A stretch of 8,487 nt of DNA from contig JBJOPY010000256.1 of NCBI GenBank assembly GCA_046050405.1, forward strand, positions 1-8,487. Direction: 5' to 3'. The notes beneath the pieces were generated by a model. That model had not been told where the DNA came from. It saw only the letters and a list, made by a program, of their open reading frames with translations, and ran no database searches. Below are positions 6,954 through 8,487 of the stretch, piece by piece. Numbering within the stretch: the stretch's first letter is position 1; the number at the start of each line of letters is the position of its first letter. The DNA comes from JADKCL01 sp046050405. Its GTDB lineage: Bacteria > Bacteroidota > Bacteroidia > J057 > JADKCL01. Made by a program: the position numbers and the translations under genes.

Positions 6954-7442
6954 ATGAGAGAAAGTATGCGCCACAACCCTGTTCAGAAAAAGAAATTTTC
7001 GGGAAATGACTCGACTAGGTCTGGCTCCGAAATGGCTTATAATGGCAAGACGTTCGCCCCTCCTGCCTTTCAGCTGAAGGCATCCTCGAAGGAGGAATCC
7101 GAACCCACGCAGCGGAAATCATCAGAGGGAGGGTTGCCTGAGAACCTCAAATCAGGCTTCGAAGCCACCACAGGGCATGACCTGAGCGATGTGAAGGTTC
7201 ATAACAACAGTTCCAAGCCTGCCGAATTGAATGCACTGGCGTATGCCCAAGGGAATGATATCCATTTGGGCCCAGGCCAAGACAAGCATCTTGCCCACGA
7301 GGCTGCCCACATTGTTCAGCAGCGCGAGGGTCGTGTGCAGGCCACCACGGAAGTCGGCGGCGTCCCCGTCAACGACCAGAAGAGCTTGGAGTCAGAAGCC
7401 GATAGCATGGGTGCCAAAGCCACCCAGATGAAGCCCAGGTAA
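6954..7442 (+). CDS. Small stand-alone DUF4157-domain protein (HExxH motif; eCIS/toxin-associated family)
   Basis: This 162-residue protein has a Lys/Ser-rich flexible N-terminus containing PPAFQLKAS (36-44), a short segment I recall as common ahead of DUF4157 in Bacteroidota. DUF4157 follows at about 61-156: LPENLKSGFE, LSDVKVHNNSSKPAELNAL, AYAQGNDIHLGPGQ, then HEAAHIVQQ with the zinc-protease-like HExxH at 115-119, the VPVN segment, and a Glu-containing LESEAD (145-150) that could supply a further metal ligand. The protein ends shortly after the domain (GAKATQMKPR), so no effector domain is attached, and there is no signal peptide. Known for the family: DUF4157 often heads large toxins or accompanies extracellular contractile injection systems. 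Inferred: a cargo, accessory or remnant of such a system. Start choice: ATG 6954 or 6966; a TTG at 6951 is less likely. No eCIS genes are adjacent. Confidence 0.93.
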   Translation: MRESMRHNPVQKKKFSGNDSTRSGSEMAYNGKTFAPPAFQLKASSKEESEPTQRKSSEGGLPENLKSGFEATTGHDLSDVKVHNNSSKPAELNALAYAQGNDIHLGPGQDKHLAHEAAHIVQQREGRVQATTEVGGVPVNDQKSLESEADSMGAKATQMKPR

Positions 7443-7542
7443 TCTGTCCATCGGGTTGTCCCGGCATACACTTGCGCTTATTCAGGCCAAGATTGCATCA
7501 CTTCGGTCTGAACTGTCGCTGGGCTCACTTGATAGAAAGAGT

Positions 7543-7558
7543 TCAAAATCCCGGGATT
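7543..7558. repeat. Intergenic palindromic 16-mer, copy 2
   Basis: This is an identical copy of TCAAAATCCCGGGATT found at 4499-4514, again containing the palindrome AATCCCGGGATT and again in non-coding DNA. Here it lies about 50 bp upstream of the promoter candidate for the 7730 gene and 100 bp after the DUF4157 stop. Confidence 0.6.
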
Positions 7559-7610
7559 GCTGAGGAGGCAGTCATCACAGCCTACGCCCAATGGGAGAGG
7601 TAGTCAGGTC

Positions 7611-7641
7611 TTGAATATCCCGGTGCTATAGTTTAGGTTTG
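7611..7641 (+). promoter_or_regulatory. Bacteroidota-type promoter candidate for the gene at 7730
   Basis: TTG at 7611-7613, a 20-nt spacer, then TAGGTTTG at 7634-7641, an exact match to TAnnTTTG. The expected start is near 7648, leaving a leader of about 80 nt. Spacing is identical to the candidate at 6907-6937. The surrounding DNA is AT-rich, about 40 % GC by eye. It is the best consensus match I noticed in the window. Confidence 0.6.
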
Positions 7642-7729
7642 ATGTTACTTACAAAAATGGTGTTGCATTCTGTTCAGTGGCCAACGGTGCCGTCACTATG
7701 ACCTATCGACATAATTCTCCCCAGTCAAG

Positions 7730-8200
7730 ATGGACTCAATTGGGTTGAACGCAGCGGAAAATGATTCGCATCGCTGCACCTTTCTGAACGAGGAAAAGGA
7801 CGCGGAGCCTCAGTCGATTGATTTTTTCATCGGCGATGCCGACGAGGAGGGATGGCATTCCTGCACGGCTGTGATTCGGATGAATTCGATGCCGGATCTT
7901 CGTCCAGGCAAGATGTACCTGTACCGTGAAGATCTTGCGAACTGGGAGCGGAAAATTCGGGATGCTGTTGATGCAGACCCGGCAAATTGGGACTTCGAAC
8001 CCATGGAGCCGGCATTTCTAATGACCGTTGAAAATGGGCACCAAGGCCGCATGCTTTTCTTGGTCTTCGATACCGCCTTCATGAATGGCAAAATGCACAC
8101 TGGGAACGGCATTGGGTGCCAAATAACCTGCTCGCTCGATTCGTTGCAGAACTTTGCAGACCGTATCGCCACCTGTCTGGCAGGCCGTGGCATGGGTTGA
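7730..8200 (+). CDS. Uncharacterised acidic 156-residue protein
   Basis: I do not recognise a family with confidence. The protein is soluble, acidic, and without signal peptide or membrane segment. It has the look of a compact alpha/beta domain: a strand around WHSCTAVIRM (42-51), then KMYLYREDLANWERKI (61-76), an FEPMEPAFLMTVEN strand (89-102), a hydrophobic strand RMLFLVFDT (107-115), a Gly-rich turn, and a C-terminal helix DSLQNFADRIA. This order loosely recalls small immunity-type proteins such as the WapI-inhibitor family, but key signatures of that family are not clear. Conserved-looking aromatic, Cys and Gly positions and the good promoter upstream argue that it is real. The start is the first ATG after an in-frame TAA at 7712-7714. 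It lies 287 bp after the DUF4157 gene on the same strand but with its own promoter candidate. Confidence 0.75.
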   Translation: MDSIGLNAAENDSHRCTFLNEEKDAEPQSIDFFIGDADEEGWHSCTAVIRMNSMPDLRPGKMYLYREDLANWERKIRDAVDADPANWDFEPMEPAFLMTVENGHQGRMLFLVFDTAFMNGKMHTGNGIGCQITCSLDSLQNFADRIATCLAGRGMG

Positions 8201-8487
8201 TCCTGGCACAGCGGTGGGCCGGACAGTGTACCGCATTGGATGCGATGAAGTCCACCGCCAATGGAAAGGCATGGCATCGAATCGCCCGCCGCAAGCAGAC
8301 TGGCGAAGAAAACCGCTAACGGAAATATCCTGTCAGTCCCTCCCTCCCGATCCTATGCCATCGTAGAGGGACAATCCGGACAAGCACCCTGCACATCGAA
8401 AGGGACGCAATCAGATCCACAGCCATCTTGCGTACTGCTTCCAACATGTCTATCTTCGTCCCGGAAGAATATCTGCGGTGAAAATCA
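8201..8487. other. Right-end region without a supportable gene
   Basis: Several short frames cross this segment (for example 8116-8319 and 8154-8366 on the plus strand), but they overlap the 7730 gene in other frames and have no protein-like pattern. A plus-strand frame from 8320 to a TGA at 8479-8481 is open but has no ATG until close to its end. A minus-strand frame entering from the right edge ends about 160 bp in and is not convincing either. No hairpin with a T-tract follows the 7730 gene. Confidence 0.5.

Noticed and set aside
6711..6974. Minus-strand 87-codon frame in the spacer before the DUF4157 gene.
   Set aside because: Its composition shows no domain pattern, and it overlaps both the tandem repeat and the promoter and start of the DUF4157 gene on the other strand.
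7452..7463. Small hairpin CGGG-TTGT-CCCG after the DUF4157 stop, considered as a terminator.
   Set aside because: It has only a 4-bp stem and no following T-tract, so it is too weak to call.
8116..8481. Frame 8116-8319 and its continuation after a TAA to 8481, considered as a broken gene.
   Set aside because: It begins inside the 7730 gene in another frame, shows no recognisable family, and the continuation lacks a start codon until near its end.
1..8487. CRISPR arrays, tRNA or rRNA genes, and insertion sequences.
   Set aside because: No regularly spaced repeats, cloverleaf-like segments with a CCA end, rRNA-like sequence, transposase frame or terminal inverted repeats were seen.

Overview
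The window (moderately GC-rich, roughly 55-58 % in the genes by eye) most likely comes from a Bacteroidota chromosome, probably a GC-rich Saprospiria/Lewinella-like lineage. Three things point there. The order Fur-family regulator, STAS protein, purA is one I recall from this phylum. Shine-Dalgarno sequences are weak or absent before the starts. Two intergenic sites fit the Bacteroidota promoter layout: a TTG box, 20 nt, then a TAnnTTTG-type box. The lineage is inferred; no rRNA or other marker is present.

Left part (1-4404). A minus-strand gene of unknown function runs off the left edge (start near 643). It is divergent from a plus-strand housekeeping run: a Fur-family metalloregulator (763-1263), a single-domain STAS protein overlapping it by 4 bp (1260-1613), adenylosuccinate synthetase purA (1860-3128) and, 1 bp after the purA stop, a chorismate-using PabB/TrpE-family enzyme (3130-4404). 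The PIKGT motif of the last gene argues for aminodeoxychorismate synthase (folate) over anthranilate synthase. The fur-STAS and purA-pabB pairs look translationally coupled. PurA serves AMP synthesis and PabB serves folate, which feeds one-carbon units to purine synthesis, so their tight pairing makes metabolic sense.

Middle (4405-6630). A gene-free 303-bp spacer with a palindromic 16-mer precedes htpG (4708-6546), a complete Hsp90-family chaperone. The htpG unit ends at a strong terminator-like hairpin with perfect 14-bp arms (6580-6625).

Right part (6631-8487). This is sparse, accessory-looking DNA. It holds a 16-bp tandem duplication, a small stand-alone DUF4157 protein with a complete HExxH motif (6954-7442), and an unrecognised acidic 156-residue protein (7730-8200). 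Each of these two genes has a promoter candidate with the same 20-nt spacing. DUF4157 domains are typically linked to secreted toxins and extracellular contractile injection systems (eCIS), but no eCIS structural gene or toxin domain is visible here. A second copy of the palindromic 16-mer lies between the two genes. The last 287 bp hold no supportable gene.
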